In this document: in pieces, positions 13,201 through 23,896 of the stretch | Position numbering within the stretch: the stretch's first letter is position 1 | How the letters are laid out: every line of letters begins with the position of its first letter | Source of the DNA: Scolanthus callimorphus | Lineage: Eukaryota > Cnidaria > Anthozoa > Actiniaria > Edwardsiidae | NCBI GenBank assembly: GCA_033964015.1 | Contig: CM066925.1 | Location: 11,020,204-11,084,203 of the forward strand | Direction: 5' to 3' | DNA: 64,000 bases | Translations under genes and position numbers: made by a program | Notes under the pieces: generated by a model | What the model was told of the DNA's origin: nothing | What the model saw: only the letters and a program-made list of their open reading frames with translations | Databases searched by the model: none

Positions 13201-14851
13201 CTTTGACTGGGTGTGGTTGGATCTCCTCATCTGAATAGGATATTTCCCCAATTGATGTCATTATGCATGGAACACTAGCTGATCTCTGGAATATACGACT
13301 GTATCTAATGGAAGCTCCCACATCGCAGAGATCTGGATGTGAGATACTTCTAGACCTAATACTGTGAAATTCTTCACTATCTGATAACCCAATGCTTGGT
13401 TCTTTTCCATTTGGAGCATCAATTTCATCACTATCTTCAAATTTCTTACAACAAGAGCTCAGTCGTTTAACTTCAGTGCTCAATTTGGCTTTTTTAGAGT
13501 CTTGATTTCTCATAGCATTGAAGCTGTCAGTCAAGAAACTAGAATCCTCTGAAGGTGGGCAAAATCCCCAAGATGAAGATAAGCTTGAGCTTACCCCACG
13601 GCGATCCAGGCCAATATTTTCATTTCGTTTTTCCGGTTTTTCACCCGCAGACGAAATAACAACAAACGATTCAGAATAACCTCTATGTTTGGGAGAACTC
13701 CCTAACGAATACACTTCCTGGGAGAATTCCGGGGAGGGCTTCTTTGTTGGATTATTTTGCTCGTCAAAAGAGGGATCGAAATTCAGTGAGTTTGCGCTAC
13801 TTTTATCGCGTTCCAATCCTTGCACCTGTTCGATTTCATCAGCGCGATCACTCGTTCCATTGCTATTAGTTATCGATGTATTTCTCTTCTTGCTCGTATT
13901 CGAACAATCAATCGGGCCAATGCCGTGTTCATTCTGAGCTGCAGGTAATTCGGTTAAACTCGATTTCGTTTCAATGTTGTAGGTAATTTGATCAGCTGGT
14001 GGTTCTGTAGTGAGTTGCTTGGGAGGGCTCAGCAGATCAATGATCGCCTCGTTTACCCAGTCAGAATCAGAGAGCAAAGTTATCAAATCCACAGCTTGTA
14101 CAGCTAAAATTTCCCTTAAAATAAATCTCCCCATATCGCAGTTAAAAGCTGTCTTTGGTAGCAACACAACCAGTAGAGAATCCACAATATTTCTTAAATA
14201 ATTCAGCTCCAAAGCGGGACTCGAAATTGCTACATGTTTCGATTGAATTTGCGATTCGTACGTTTGGTACAGAAGCTGCGAACTTGAAATTGACAATCGC
14301 AATTTGGGGTCTCTTGCTTTCAGAACAGTCACTGCTTTGTTGAATCGTTCTAAATGGCAGTGGAATATCATGATCACTTGTTCTATAAGATAGTGAGCGT
14401 CTAGTTGGCAAGCCCGCTTGTAGCCTTCCACCGATAATATCTCGAGCGCATTTTCCGTTTCCTCGATGAAAGCTTCTCCGTCCCCAACGTCCTTGTACCA
14501 CGTTGTAATAAAATCGTGAGTAATGTTCTCTATTAATTTATCCAAGTTCCTGGCAATGGGACTCGGGATTTGATTAAGATTGTTTTGGCTTTTGCCATCA
14601 GGTGAGCTGAATAGCGTTGGCGAAGCCGCTAGCCTCGAGGGTGATTCCAAAGAGAACGGAGCCCCATATCCGACCCATTCAAACACTTTGAACAGCACCT
14701 CAAACTCTAGCTCACAATTGTTGACCAAAAACACGTACACGAAGACAAGACTTGCAAAAGTGAAGCAAATGTAGAATAGAATGGCCTTCACTGAAAATCC
14801 TGACAGACTTAGGGCTGTGAAGAGTAGCAAACACGGCAACCATAGCTTCAT
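4274..14851 (-). CDS. SNX19: SNX19-like sorting nexin (ER-anchored PXA-PX-nexin C protein)
   Basis: Exons in transcript order: 14851-12222, 9910-9658, 8558-8461, 8156-8016, 7917-7860, 7626-7523, 7128-5663, 5180-4999, 4663-4576, 4358-4274; all introns GT-AG with matching phase. Domains: N-terminal hydrophobic hairpin from MKLWLPCLLLF; PXA (NLDKLIENITHDFITTWYKD to VDLITLLSDSDWV); long Ser/Asp-rich linker; PX (SKFTLYKIEYDVRIW, VKRFCKRRYREFMELHNRL, RRFNLPFGRLDKQVIEGRR); six amphipathic repeats; nexin C (FLQREIDDLF, CWGLYLGNLNDVIWPNG, CRKSC-free end VLVYLLLETFLGEFIPEL). No RGS domain, which points to SNX19 rather than SNX13/14/25. SNX19 is an ER protein that contacts endolysosomes through PX. Start chosen at 14851 because the membrane segment follows at once. 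Four single-base deletions break the frame, near 12630, 7040, 6398 and 6183. Confidence 0.9.
6130..6590 (-). repeat. Coding array of 33-residue (3 x 11) amphipathic repeats in SNX19-like exon 7
   Basis: Six consecutive units on the pattern EKxKxAAxxVKxKKxESxxxIQAAKxxxKSL. The first begins EKFKHAADQVKQKKEESVES and the last ends LQEKAKLFKKHMP, running to about 6010. Five units are 33 residues; the fourth is 22 because one 11-residue block is absent, which suggests that 11 residues is the growth unit. Two inferred one-base deletions (near 6398 and 6183) interrupt the frame inside the array. The array lies between the PX and nexin C domains. Confidence 0.8.
8562..9657. other. Intron 2 of the SNX19-like gene
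   Basis: Contains simple CAT/ACC-rich sequence near 8840-8970 and a poly-G tract near 9508-9532. No coding exon seen. Confidence 0.45.
9911..12221. other. Large intron 1 of the SNX19-like gene
   Basis: 2.3 kb, AT-rich. No exon, transposon coding sequence or structured repeat recognised. Confidence 0.5.
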
Positions 14852-15473
14852 GTTTGGACGTGAGTCACATGCGGCGGGGACGGGTCGCCATCTTCTCGTG
14901 TTGTTATCGGGCGACAGGAAATGCACGGCTGGGTGACCAGGCCGTAGCCTACGGCGCCCGCGGGATTTGCGCGGGATAATCGGGACAGGGATCCTACTTT
15001 GACTACGACTACCAGAATCCTTTTCAGTTTTCTTTTCTTATGCAGATAAACTGCTATTGGAAACAATAGGCGGTAATTACACGAACAAAAGGGACAACGC
15101 AAAGGTTTCTGGTAGTCGTAGTAAAATACGTCATAATGAAAATTTCCTAGTTTTTGCGTATGAATTTTTTTCGGGGATGGGTTGTGCAAGAATTTTTTTT
15201 CGGAACCGAAAGCCATGTACGAATTTTTTTTTCGCAGACACACACAAAATATCTTGTAATACACGTTATACATATCATACCGAAACTTGTCAGAGAGAGA
15301 GAGAGAGAGAAGTATAGACAGTGGGAAAGGACGAGGGGCCACAGGCCCTACATTTTTTGTGTAGAGGGTAGACTGCGCATCGAGCAAGACCTGTTCCCGT
15401 GGCGTTCCGTTCGCCCACAGACCGTCCAAATCCTATTGCTGTATGTATCATACGCATCAACAAAATGTTCTTA

Positions 15474-16395
15474 GGGAGCGTTCATAATTTATCTAGAGGG
15501 GGGGGGGGGGGGCTATGATGATTTTGAGGGGGGGCCTCTCTTTTTCCCTAATATCATTTAGGGGGGGGCTATGGAAAATTTCCAACAAAATAAAACCAAG
15601 CATAGGGGGGCCAACCATTTTTTCCAGAAAAAAGTAGACGAAAATATATGCTTGTGCACTCTTGTAATAGACCAAATTGGCTAACGGTGTTTACATCTTG
15701 TTACCAGCCAATTCAGGATCATGTAGTGATTCCTTTGGGCGGATACTTTTGTAAGTTCTGCACATACACTCGTGCACTCGGTCGAGTGAGAAAAAATTGA
15801 CAATTATAACCACCCAAAGGAATCATCACATGGTCTAAATGGGGTGGCAACAAGATGTAAACACTGTTAGCCGATTTGGTCTATTCCTGTTTTTTATTTT
15901 ATTTTGACAAATGTTGATACTGAGAACTAAAGTACGAACTAGAAGCATGGCGTCCACTCCTTGTGTTGGAAGGTCCCTTTGTCAGTGGCTCAACTCACTT
16001 TTACTCTCGCTATCCTCACTCCATGTTTCGCCCAAGACAATGTTTGTCTCCATTGTCATCATCATCACCACCTCTTTTTTCAGCTTCCAGAAACAACGTA
16101 AAGGGAGTTCTGCCCTTCAGTAAAAAGCTGCTCTTCCCATTAGTAATCTCTGTAGCGTAATCTTTGTGGGTTTGACTATATGTGCTGGGGTGGGGGGGTT
16201 TGACATGTATATGTGCTGGGGTGGTGGTGGGGGGGCTATGATATTTTTCTTTGATTATTTGACATCTTTGAGGGGGGGGGGGGGGGGGGGGGTCAGGAAA
16301 AAATCCCTGAGATCATCAGGGGGGCTTCAAAAAATGAAAAGAAAAAATTTGGGAAATCATAATAGGCCCCCTCTAGATAAATTATGAACGCTCCC
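15474..16395. mobile_element. Non-autonomous Harbinger-like element (TTA duplication)
   Basis: Termini GGGAGCGTTCATAATTTATC and its complement lie at 15474 and 16395. They are flanked on both sides by TTA, consistent with the 3-bp TWA target duplication of PIF/Harbinger elements. The body has long poly-G runs and no transposase; another palindrome is nested inside. Confidence 0.7.
15666..15885. mobile_element. Nested palindromic MITE
   Basis: Left arm AATAGACCAAATTGGCTAAC followed by GGTGTTTACATCTTGTT; right arm AACAAGATGTAAACACTGTT followed by AGCCGATTTGGTCTATT. The inner pair TGATTCCTTTGGG / CCCAAAGGAATCA continues the stem. It is inserted in the TTA-flanked element. Confidence 0.7.
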
Positions 16396-16879
16396 TTATA
16401 CTATATTTATATTGGTTCAGAAATGGATTAAGAAAATCCTGTTCTGCATGTATAGGTACAACAAATTTTCTTATGTTATATTTTATTGGTTGTGTTAAAA
16501 AACAATGAAATTCCTCGTCATCATCATTTCTCGAAATTTCTCGTTTCTGATACAGCGTGCGCATGCGCACTCGAAAAGATCTCGAACTTCAGTTTGTTTC
16601 TGCACCCATGTCGGTGGTCAGCATGGTTTTACGAGCGTTTATTAGTTTTCTAGGCTTTTAGTAGTTTAGTGCCGTTGAAACGTTGTGTAATGCTATATGT
16701 ATTATTATTAATGCTCAAAAACGGCCTCTTGTCGTTGGTTTTCAGAATAATAACCAGAATAAGCATTATTTATTATCATTATTATTATTATTTGCGATAA
16801 AATGATGGAAATGATGCGGGATAATTTTAAACGTGTGAGTCATAAACTGCCCGTCCAGTTTTCGTTCAGCATTTTCACT

Positions 16880-17150
16880 TCAGCTACTGCAGAACCGCCA
16901 CAAGGGTCCTAACATACTCAAGCTATGATGCCGACGAGCTAATTACTCAATTAGGATGGAAGACTCTCGATTCCCAGCGTAAATTTCATATAACTGTCAT
17001 AAATCACTCAATGGTCTCGCTCCCGCCTATATGCGTTCCATGTTTATAGACCGTGACAGCGTCGCCACTTACTCTTTGAGAAACAAGGGCAAACTTGCTA
17101 TTCCCCAGCAACAACTAATTAATATGCATCACCAACGTATCTATAAGTCT
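16880..17150 (+). pseudogene. Decayed LINE reverse-transcriptase tail
   Basis: Broken frames spell blocks typical of the C-terminal end of CR1/jockey-like ORF2: SSYDADELITQLGWKTLDSQR, then NGLAPAYMRSMF, YSLRNKGKLAIPQQ. Compare [10 protein letters not shown] and [13 protein letters not shown] in the copy at 55-57 kb. Fragmentary and non-functional. Confidence 0.6.
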
Positions 17151-17749
17151 GATGTATGTGTAAGAGATCCATGTGGGACAGGTTGTCGATTTTAATCTGA
17201 CGGTAATGCAGACAACTTTCTCATAGTTGCCATTTCACATGTTTTATTCACAATCATCCAATAACAACATGACTATAGTGCGCATGATATGGTGTTCCTT
17301 TTGTATTTTTTCGTTTGCGCATACACACGTCATCTCGTCTGATTTAATATTTTCCTTGAACAGACGTCTTTGGTCCCCAGAGAGTACATGTACTACGTTA
17401 TGTACTCGGATAGACATAACATTTTCACCATATAGCAAACGCTATACAGTCAGAGTTTTTTGTCATTTATTGTCATAAATGTTAGATCAGATTCTAACAG
17501 TCTGGCACCTAATACCCCATACATACATGCACCAAGAGCTCTTCCATGGATTGAAAGTTACAGATTATTGCAATGAATCAAGCACAAAGTGCATTTTTAC
17601 ACTGTCACATGCATCATTCACAAATAATTTAGGATTACATAATAATAATCGCGCAACTCCGTCTTTTCGGCCGAGAGTTGACATTACACAAGGCCCGGGC
17701 TTCCTGTGTATTTACCCGTCATGCAAATCAAGCCCAATACAAATCCAAG

Positions 17750-20700
17750 ATGGCGGCGGCAGCCGAAGTGAATGGTCATCATTCTGGATGTGATTTCGAA
17801 GGCTGGCTCAGCTCGAAACTCTCTCAAATTGGACTGGATGAAAACGTATTCGGTAGCTATGTCACAGGCGTTCTAGATGCTGAAGATTCGAACGACGAAG
17901 ATCGGAAAGACGCTTTGATAGGCATACTAGATGGGATGACAGTAAGTGCAAGGATAGATGCCTGGCTATCGCACGTGGAAATCAGTTAAAATTCTTATTG
18001 TCATGCCCATGATTGTTTCTCGTTAGGAGCACTCTGTTGAAGAGCTTTCCACAGAAATTCTTACTCAATGGAGATCGTCCAGGGCTGATGTACTAAAGAA
18101 GAAACAAGATGCAAAAGGTTTTGAACTTTTTCTTCTACTAGCTTTTTAGTAACTTTTTTTTTGTTATTAAAACCACACCCCTTGTTACTATGATTGATAA
18201 AGAGAGAAGACACAGTTACTAATCGATGAACAGACACAGTCATACGTATTCATTTCCCTCTACCATTGTCAGTCAAGCTTATGCCGGAAATAAGTCATAT
18301 AATATGTATATTATATTGCCCTGCAGTTAGACAGTGTCGAATTGAGTCAGGGCAAATATGTGATTCCAGAAAAATCCATACCTCCCCCATGGAAGAGATT
18401 CATATATTCTAGAGGAGAAGGGTGGGGGACAAATGCCGCTTTCATTTTGCATACAATCACTGTATTTTTTTAAATTCCAGGGGGGTGGGGGATCATAATA
18501 TGATAAACCCCTTCCATGGAAGGGGTATGGATAATTCTGGATTCACACAATAAAGAATTAAGACATTGAAAATTATCCTGTAGAGCAAGAATTGGCTGAG
18601 AAGAAAAGCAAACTTGCCAAGGTCATGGAGAAACAAGCAGCTTCTGTTTCATCCAATAAATCAGCCAAGAATGTTGATGCAGACCTCAAGCAGCAGTTGC
18701 TAGCCAAGTATAGTCATGAATCTGATGATGATGCTTAATATCCTTTTGCAAAAATGTGTTCTGATAAATAACTAATAGTGTGTGAAATCATTAATCAAAA
18801 GTGCCATTTTTAATCTCATTCCCAGAGCCTGATAGTTTCTAACCATTACTAGGCTTTTGTAGCAGACAATCTGGTGGCAGAGGTGAATCTAATTAGCTCC
18901 TGGAGAACTGTTACCCAGGAAAACAATGGTAAATAGTCCCAGATTCTGGGACTGAAATTTAGGGCCTGTTATAGAGCCAGGCTGCTTTCATTTTTCTCTT
19001 TTCCCTGGAGGCTAGCTGGGCAAGCCCGGGTCATGTAAACTGGCCCTGTGTGTGCTGCCAGAGCCTCTATCCAACTGCCATAATGGTGGAAGCCCTTGGA
19101 AGGAGAATGCTACAGTTTCTGAATCTGTGAATTTTCTGCAGAACTGCCAGTACAAGTCAAGGTTACCATAGTTCTTTGAGAGAACATTTTTTTCTACAAG
19201 AACCATGACAAGTTTTATGCCATTGTAGAAACATCTAACATCCCCTTGGAAACTGGTCCAACTGGTTTCTATTTATGCACTGCACACTAACCCCCTTTCC
19301 CCAGACATTTAAGCATCAGGGGCCTAGCACAAGCCAGTGAGTGTTCGCCTAGAAAAAAGAGTTCTATTTCCAGGGAAGTAGAATTGCAATCAAGCTAAGC
19401 CTTGATAAGCAACCATAATATTTTCTGTTTATTACTCTTAACTTCCTTCTACTGGTCTGATGAGGAAAAGGAAGATACAGTAAAATCGTATGTTGCCCCA
19501 AAACTTACTGGTAACGAAGCAGGTGAGTCCGTGTTTTACGTGTACATCTATTTATCCACCACCATGGACTGGACATTATAGACCATTGTAGAGTTTGACA
19601 GACCATATTTCATGGGCAGAACTGGAAATTCCTGCCATTCATCAACATTGTCAGATCAAAATCGGCAAATGTTTGGACCAATTTTCAGATATGTCCAGTC
19701 AATTTTCCAGTAGAAACAACCAAGAAAAAAGTTTCAAATGACATACCGTATTTACCCATATATAAGACGCACCCGTATATAAGACGCACCTTGAATTTTG
19801 ATGTCATTTTGGCAAAAAAATCCATTTCTAAAGATTTTCAATTTGTATTTCGTGCAACAGCACTTCCATAAAGAAATCGCATGAAAATATAGACTGGCAG
19901 TAAATGGAAAATGACAATATAAACATCAGGGCAAATGTTTTACGCCACGAACAGATGAGTAAAATATTCAACTGTTTCTTCATTTTATTTTGTTTGTTTG
20001 AGATAAATCTTGTCCTACACACGATTTCACGCAAAATTCAAATAGTTGTGCTAATATTTATATGCATTGTAGCCTTCTAGCAGGCGTTTACAGGCTGATT
20101 TTATTTATTTATTTATTATTTATTTTATCGCAAAAATCCCGGAGTTCGTAGTCGCGAGTGCCGACGAGCGCCATCTTGGATTTTGGACGTGCGTCCTGGG
20201 CCGAGTGACAAAATCCAAAATGGCGCTCGCGACTACGAACTCCGAGATTTTTGCAATAAAAACAGCCTCCAGCGCCTGCTGGCAGGTTTCACGGATCGAA
20301 ATCCTAGCTTTATTATGTGCAACCGAACCACACAACCATGAATCAGCAAATTTGTAAAGGATCTTTTGTATTAGTTGTTATGCAAATTCCCAAAAGTGAT
20401 GTTCCGTGTATAAGACGCACCCCGATTTTGAAGGTCATTTTGGAGTGAAAAAAGTGCGTCTTATATACGGGTAAATACGGTATATCTGATCAAGTCAGAA
20501 TTTTTTTTCAGCTCTAATGGGAGTCAGTGCCTCTGACTTCAGAATCTCAAATGCCCTGTAAAGGCTTCTTCTTGAATTACTCAATGCAAAATAATTTGTT
20601 TTTGTTTCAGATTTGTTCAAAAATACAAATGCTCAATCAGTACTTGAAAAAGAAAAAGAAAAGAGAGATAAATTGAAGCAGGATACAGACCTTAAGAAAC

Positions 20701-20801
20701 AACAGATCAAGGATGCCAAGGAAAAACAAAAACACAAAGCCGAGGAGAGGAAAGAGAAGGAGAAAAAGCGGACACAAAAAGGAGAGAGACGGGCAAGATG
20801 A
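17750..20801 (+). CDS. CCDC43: CCDC43 orthologue
   Basis: Exons 17750-17941, 18027-18117, 18584-18737, 19453-19522, 20611-20801. CCDC43 is a small conserved coiled-coil protein whose molecular role is poorly known. The N-terminal block (FEGWLSSKLSQIGLDENVFG, then SYVTGVLDAED and DALIGILDGM) matches the family's W-L-x-L-G-V/I-x-Y-x-G-I-L motif. The middle is charged (SVEELSTEILTQWRSSRADV). The C-terminus is the diagnostic basic coiled coil (DLFKNTNAQSVLEKEKEKRD through KEKEKKRTQKGERRAR, stop 20801). ATG 17750 follows a CAAG context and opens the conserved block. Introns 1, 2 and 4 are GT-AG; intron 3 looks like an AT-AC minor-class intron. Exons 3 and 4 agree in phase only if one base is missing from exon 3 as printed. 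If exon 3 is read through instead, a stop appears at 18736-18738. Confidence 0.85.
18362..18544. mobile_element. Foldback element, CCAGAAAAATCCATACC family, copy 2
   Basis: Begins GATTCCAGAAAAATCCATAC and ends GGTATGGATAATTCTGGATT. It lies in intron 2 of CCDC43 and shares both arms with 2616-2735. Confidence 0.6.
18738..19452 (+). promoter_or_regulatory. Candidate U12-type AT-AC intron (CCDC43 intron 3)
   Basis: Donor ATATCCTTTT starts at 18738 and matches the U12 AT-AC consensus. Near the 3' end CTCTTAAC resembles the U12 branch point TTCCTTAAC, about 11 bases before the terminal AC at 19451-19452. No usable GT donor is seen at the end of exon 3, and the only AG near exon 4 (19463-19464) would cut off in-frame sequence (WSDE) before EKEDTVKS. 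Because exon 3 needs one extra base for phase, the exact exon ends are uncertain. Confidence 0.65.
19744..20482. mobile_element. Non-autonomous DNA element, CCGTATTTACCC termini (TA duplication)
   Basis: The left end TACCGTATTTACCCATATAT and the right end ATACGGGTAAATACGGTA are inverted; TA flanks both sides. Subterminal ATAAGACGCACC motifs are repeated. No transposase. It sits in CCDC43 intron 4 and carries a nested palindrome. Confidence 0.7.
20127..20257. mobile_element. Nested long palindrome
   Basis: Arms of about 50 bp: ATCGCAAAAATCCCGGAGTT followed by CGTAGTCGCGAG on the left, mirrored on the right by CTCGCGACTACGAACTCCGA followed by GATTTTTGCAAT. It is inserted within the TA-flanked element and capable of forming a stable hairpin. 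Confidence 0.7.
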
Positions 20802-20899
20802 CAGGTAATAATGTATTCTGTAAATCTCTGGGGTATATTGTAATAGCTCAAAACAGTTTAAATTAAGAAAAATAACAAAAATATTTTCATTTTCTGCTG

Positions 20900-20905
20900 A
20901 ATAAA
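20900..20905 (+). terminator. Poly(A) signal of CCDC43
   Basis: AATAAA about 100 bases after the CCDC43 stop codon, the only canonical hexamer seen close downstream. Confidence 0.55.
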
Positions 20906-21059
20906 GTGAAAGAAAGTCTTTATTTTCTTTGTGCTGCATCCTGGCCTTTTCTGATTGGCTAATTAGCTTTGCCCAGACTTGCCCACTAGTGCTTCATTAT
21001 CACGAAATGGCATCTGTCTGGTAGGACATACTCAGAGGACATACCCCATATAAGGGTCA

Positions 21060-23896
21060 GCTTGGACTCGTGGTATACTTTTTTGCTCGTCTTATCAACC
21101 TTTGGCTGCCTCGTGGACGATGGTTTGACACCGAGTCCACTCGACAAAGCCGCCATCTTGGAATAAGTCATCTCTCCGATAACATCCCACAGCCGGCGAG
21201 AATTGTCTACAGCAGCTCTATCCTGAAGTCTATTGGAAAACATCAACCCAAGCAGACCCTGCCGGCTGATTTATGGCGGAATCTTGACGATTTGGGGATA
21301 AGGAAACAATTTAGATCTAAAAGAGGAAGAAAGCTCCGTAACAACCTTCGCGGTCTCCCTGTGGATAGCTCCACAGGGTTCCCACAAGATGCCACAGCTC
21401 CTGTTCTGTCTCCATCTACGGCCTCTGCTGCACCTAATTCGCCCCCACCGCCAGTGCATTTAGGCCATCACTCCATCCCGGCCTCCATCCCATCACTTCT
21501 GCTGTGTAATTTCTCGGCAGCCAGGGTAAAACGTATGTGCGGTCTCACGCAAACTGTAAAAGTGCTGACTCGAGATACAGGCACTCTAGACTGGTGTTTG
21601 ACGAATAGACCACGCTTTTTATCAAACCCTGTCCAGTTACCAAAAATTGGTAGAAGCGATCATTATACAGTCATGGTAACGCCGCTACAAACGCAATACC
21701 CGAAGCCTCGCAAGCTGTCCTCTATTAGGCGCGACACTCGGCCAAGTAGACTGAGGGAGTTTGGCCGATGGATAACCACCCACGATTGGTCAAACCTATT
21801 CAGCGCCCGCTGTTGTCAAGAAAAGATCGACATATTCCACCGTACTATCACTGGCGCACTTGATAGGTTTTGCCCTATCAAGACTGTTCGTTCCCACCCA
21901 TCTGACAAACCGTGGATGAATAATAAGATCAAGTCTTGGATTGCAAAAAGACAGAGAATTCTTGCAAAGTTCGGCAGCAGCTCTGATGTATTCAAAGCGT
22001 GGCGCAGCAAGGTGACCAGTGCCATTCGCACGTGCAAGCGCTCCTTCTATGAGACGAAAGTGAAAAAGCTTAAGAACACAAACTCGAGAAGGTGGTGGAG
22101 GGAAGTCAAGAACCTCTCTGGGAAGTCAGCAAGTCAAGTGGAATGGTATAAACAGCTGATTGACGGCACCGCGATTGATGGTGTCGACACCCTCTGCTTA
22201 AAAATCAACGAGTTTTTCGTTGGTCTGACGTCCAGTTTAGCCCTCTGTTCGCCGACGACGTCGCAGCTATTGTTGTTACTGATGTCCCAGACAACCTCCT
22301 GGTGTCTCCTCATGAGGCGTATAGGGCTCTTCGCGGAATGCTCACAAACAAAGCGTCTGGCCCAGATGGGGTCCCAGCCCTTATCTTAAAAATGTTTGCC
22401 TTCGAACTGTCACCCGTAGTAGCTGAATTGTATAACACGTCGCTGAAGGAAGGGTATCTCCCGAGCATGTTAAAGTCAGCTACAGTACGCCCCCTTCCTA
22501 AACAGAATCCCCTAAGAGGTATCGACACTGACATCAGACCGATCTCTCTCACTTGTCACATCGCAAAGACAATGGAAAGGTTCACTCTTTCCCGATCCCT
22601 CCCAGGTATTGTGAGTCATCTTGACCTGCGGCAGTTTGCGGTGGCCGGGAGATCGACACAACATGCCATCATCTACCTTCTCCACTTGACACTCGAAGCT
22701 CTAGATCGAGGTGGTGTATGGGTTAGATGGTTCTTTGCTGACTTTAGAAAAGGATTTGACTTAATAGATCACCACATCCTGTTACGGAAGCTAAGTAGCT
22801 TAGACATCCACCCTTGCCTGCTCAGGTGGATAGCGTCTTTCTGGAGGGTAGAACGCAGGTAGTCAGCATAGGATCCTCAGTTTCATCGTCACTCCACTTA
22901 AACGGAGGCATACCACAGGGAACCCAGTTAGGTCCCATATTATTTGCAGTTATGGTCAATGACCTCCTACAATGTTGGCTCCCGCGCGCAAAGTTTGTAG
23001 ACGACCTTACAGCTATAGAAATCATTCCTAGGAACGCGCCGTCAGTTTTGCCGTCTATCATCTCACAGGTCCAGTCATTCGCGTCTAGCAATAACATGCG
23101 CCTAAATCCAGCAAAATGCAAAGTGCTGGCGGTTGACTTTTTGCACTATAATAGTGGCTCCATTCTAGAGGAAGTCAAGTCGTTTAAGTTCCTCGGAGTT
23201 TTTATCACACAAGACTTGACATGGGAGGTGCACTGCGACTCTATGGTGAAAAAAGCCAATCGGCGACTTTATGCAATAAGGCAACTAAAGCGCTGTGGTG
23301 TTCCCGTCGAAGACATCGTTATGGTCTACTGTTCCCTTGTCTGCTCGACGCTCGAGTACGCTAGCGTTGTTTATGCCAACTTACCGCTGTACCTCTCCGA
23401 TTCATTGGAGAGAATTCAGAAGCGTGCTCTTGCAATTATCTTCCCTGTCGTGAGTTACAGCGAGGCCTTAGGCAGAGCCAATTTAGCTAGCCTTAGGGAG
23501 CGGAGAACAACAGCTTGCATTAAATTCATATCTGGTCTGACCCCACAGAACCCAGTTTATAAATTAGTACTCGACCGTATTGAAACCCCTGCAAACAGGT
23601 CGTCCTACCAATTAAGACCAAGGAAAGACCAGTGCAGCCGCATTAAAGTATGCAAGACAAATAGGTTCGGCGATTTTGCTACCAACAAGTATGCAAGCTA
23701 CCTGAGCTGCCCAGCTAGTGATCACATTTGATAATTATATTTATCTATATTTATCTATATTTACCTACTCCCTATTATCTATGTATATTTATCTATTTAT
23801 TGTTCGAATTCTATATATAATATTCATGGAAATCCTGTAATTTAGCTATAAGCTATGAGAGGATCAATAAACAAACATTATTATTATTATTATTAT
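21060..23896 (+). mobile_element. 5'-truncated CR1/jockey-like LINE (endonuclease remnant plus reverse transcriptase)
   Basis: The encoded polyprotein shows the end of an apurinic endonuclease (TGTLDWCLTNRPRF, LPKIGRSDHYTVMV), a Lys/Arg/Trp linker, then reverse transcriptase blocks: NKASGPDGVPALILK, DIRPISLTCHIAKTMER, FADFRKGFDLIDHHIL, GGIPQGTQLGPILFAVMVND, and FVDDLTAIE in place of the usual F/Y-A-D-D box. It ends with a C-terminal SLERIQKRALAIIF region and a stop near 23731. The 3' end is a TATTTATC-rich UTR followed by an (ATT)n tail at about 23877-23896. Two single-base deletions (near 22235 and 22836) are the only frame breaks after the endonuclease, so the copy may be younger than it looks. 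The 5' boundary is approximate. Confidence 0.8.

Larger units (their letters stand above)
14852..17749. other. Intergenic region between the divergent SNX19-like and CCDC43 genes
   Basis: Contains the SNX19-like 5' flank, a short GA microsatellite (about 15294-15310), a TIR element of about 920 bp (15474-16395) with a nested palindrome, and a decayed LINE tail (about 16880-17150). No other exon recognised. Confidence 0.5.

Noticed and set aside
12672..14774. Plus-strand frames within SNX19-like exon 1
   Set aside because: Shadows of the long minus-strand exon, which has PXA homology.
14848..15429. 193-codon minus frame overlapping the SNX19-like start
   Set aside because: Low-complexity composition and a different frame from the SNX19-like first exon; treated as 5' flank.
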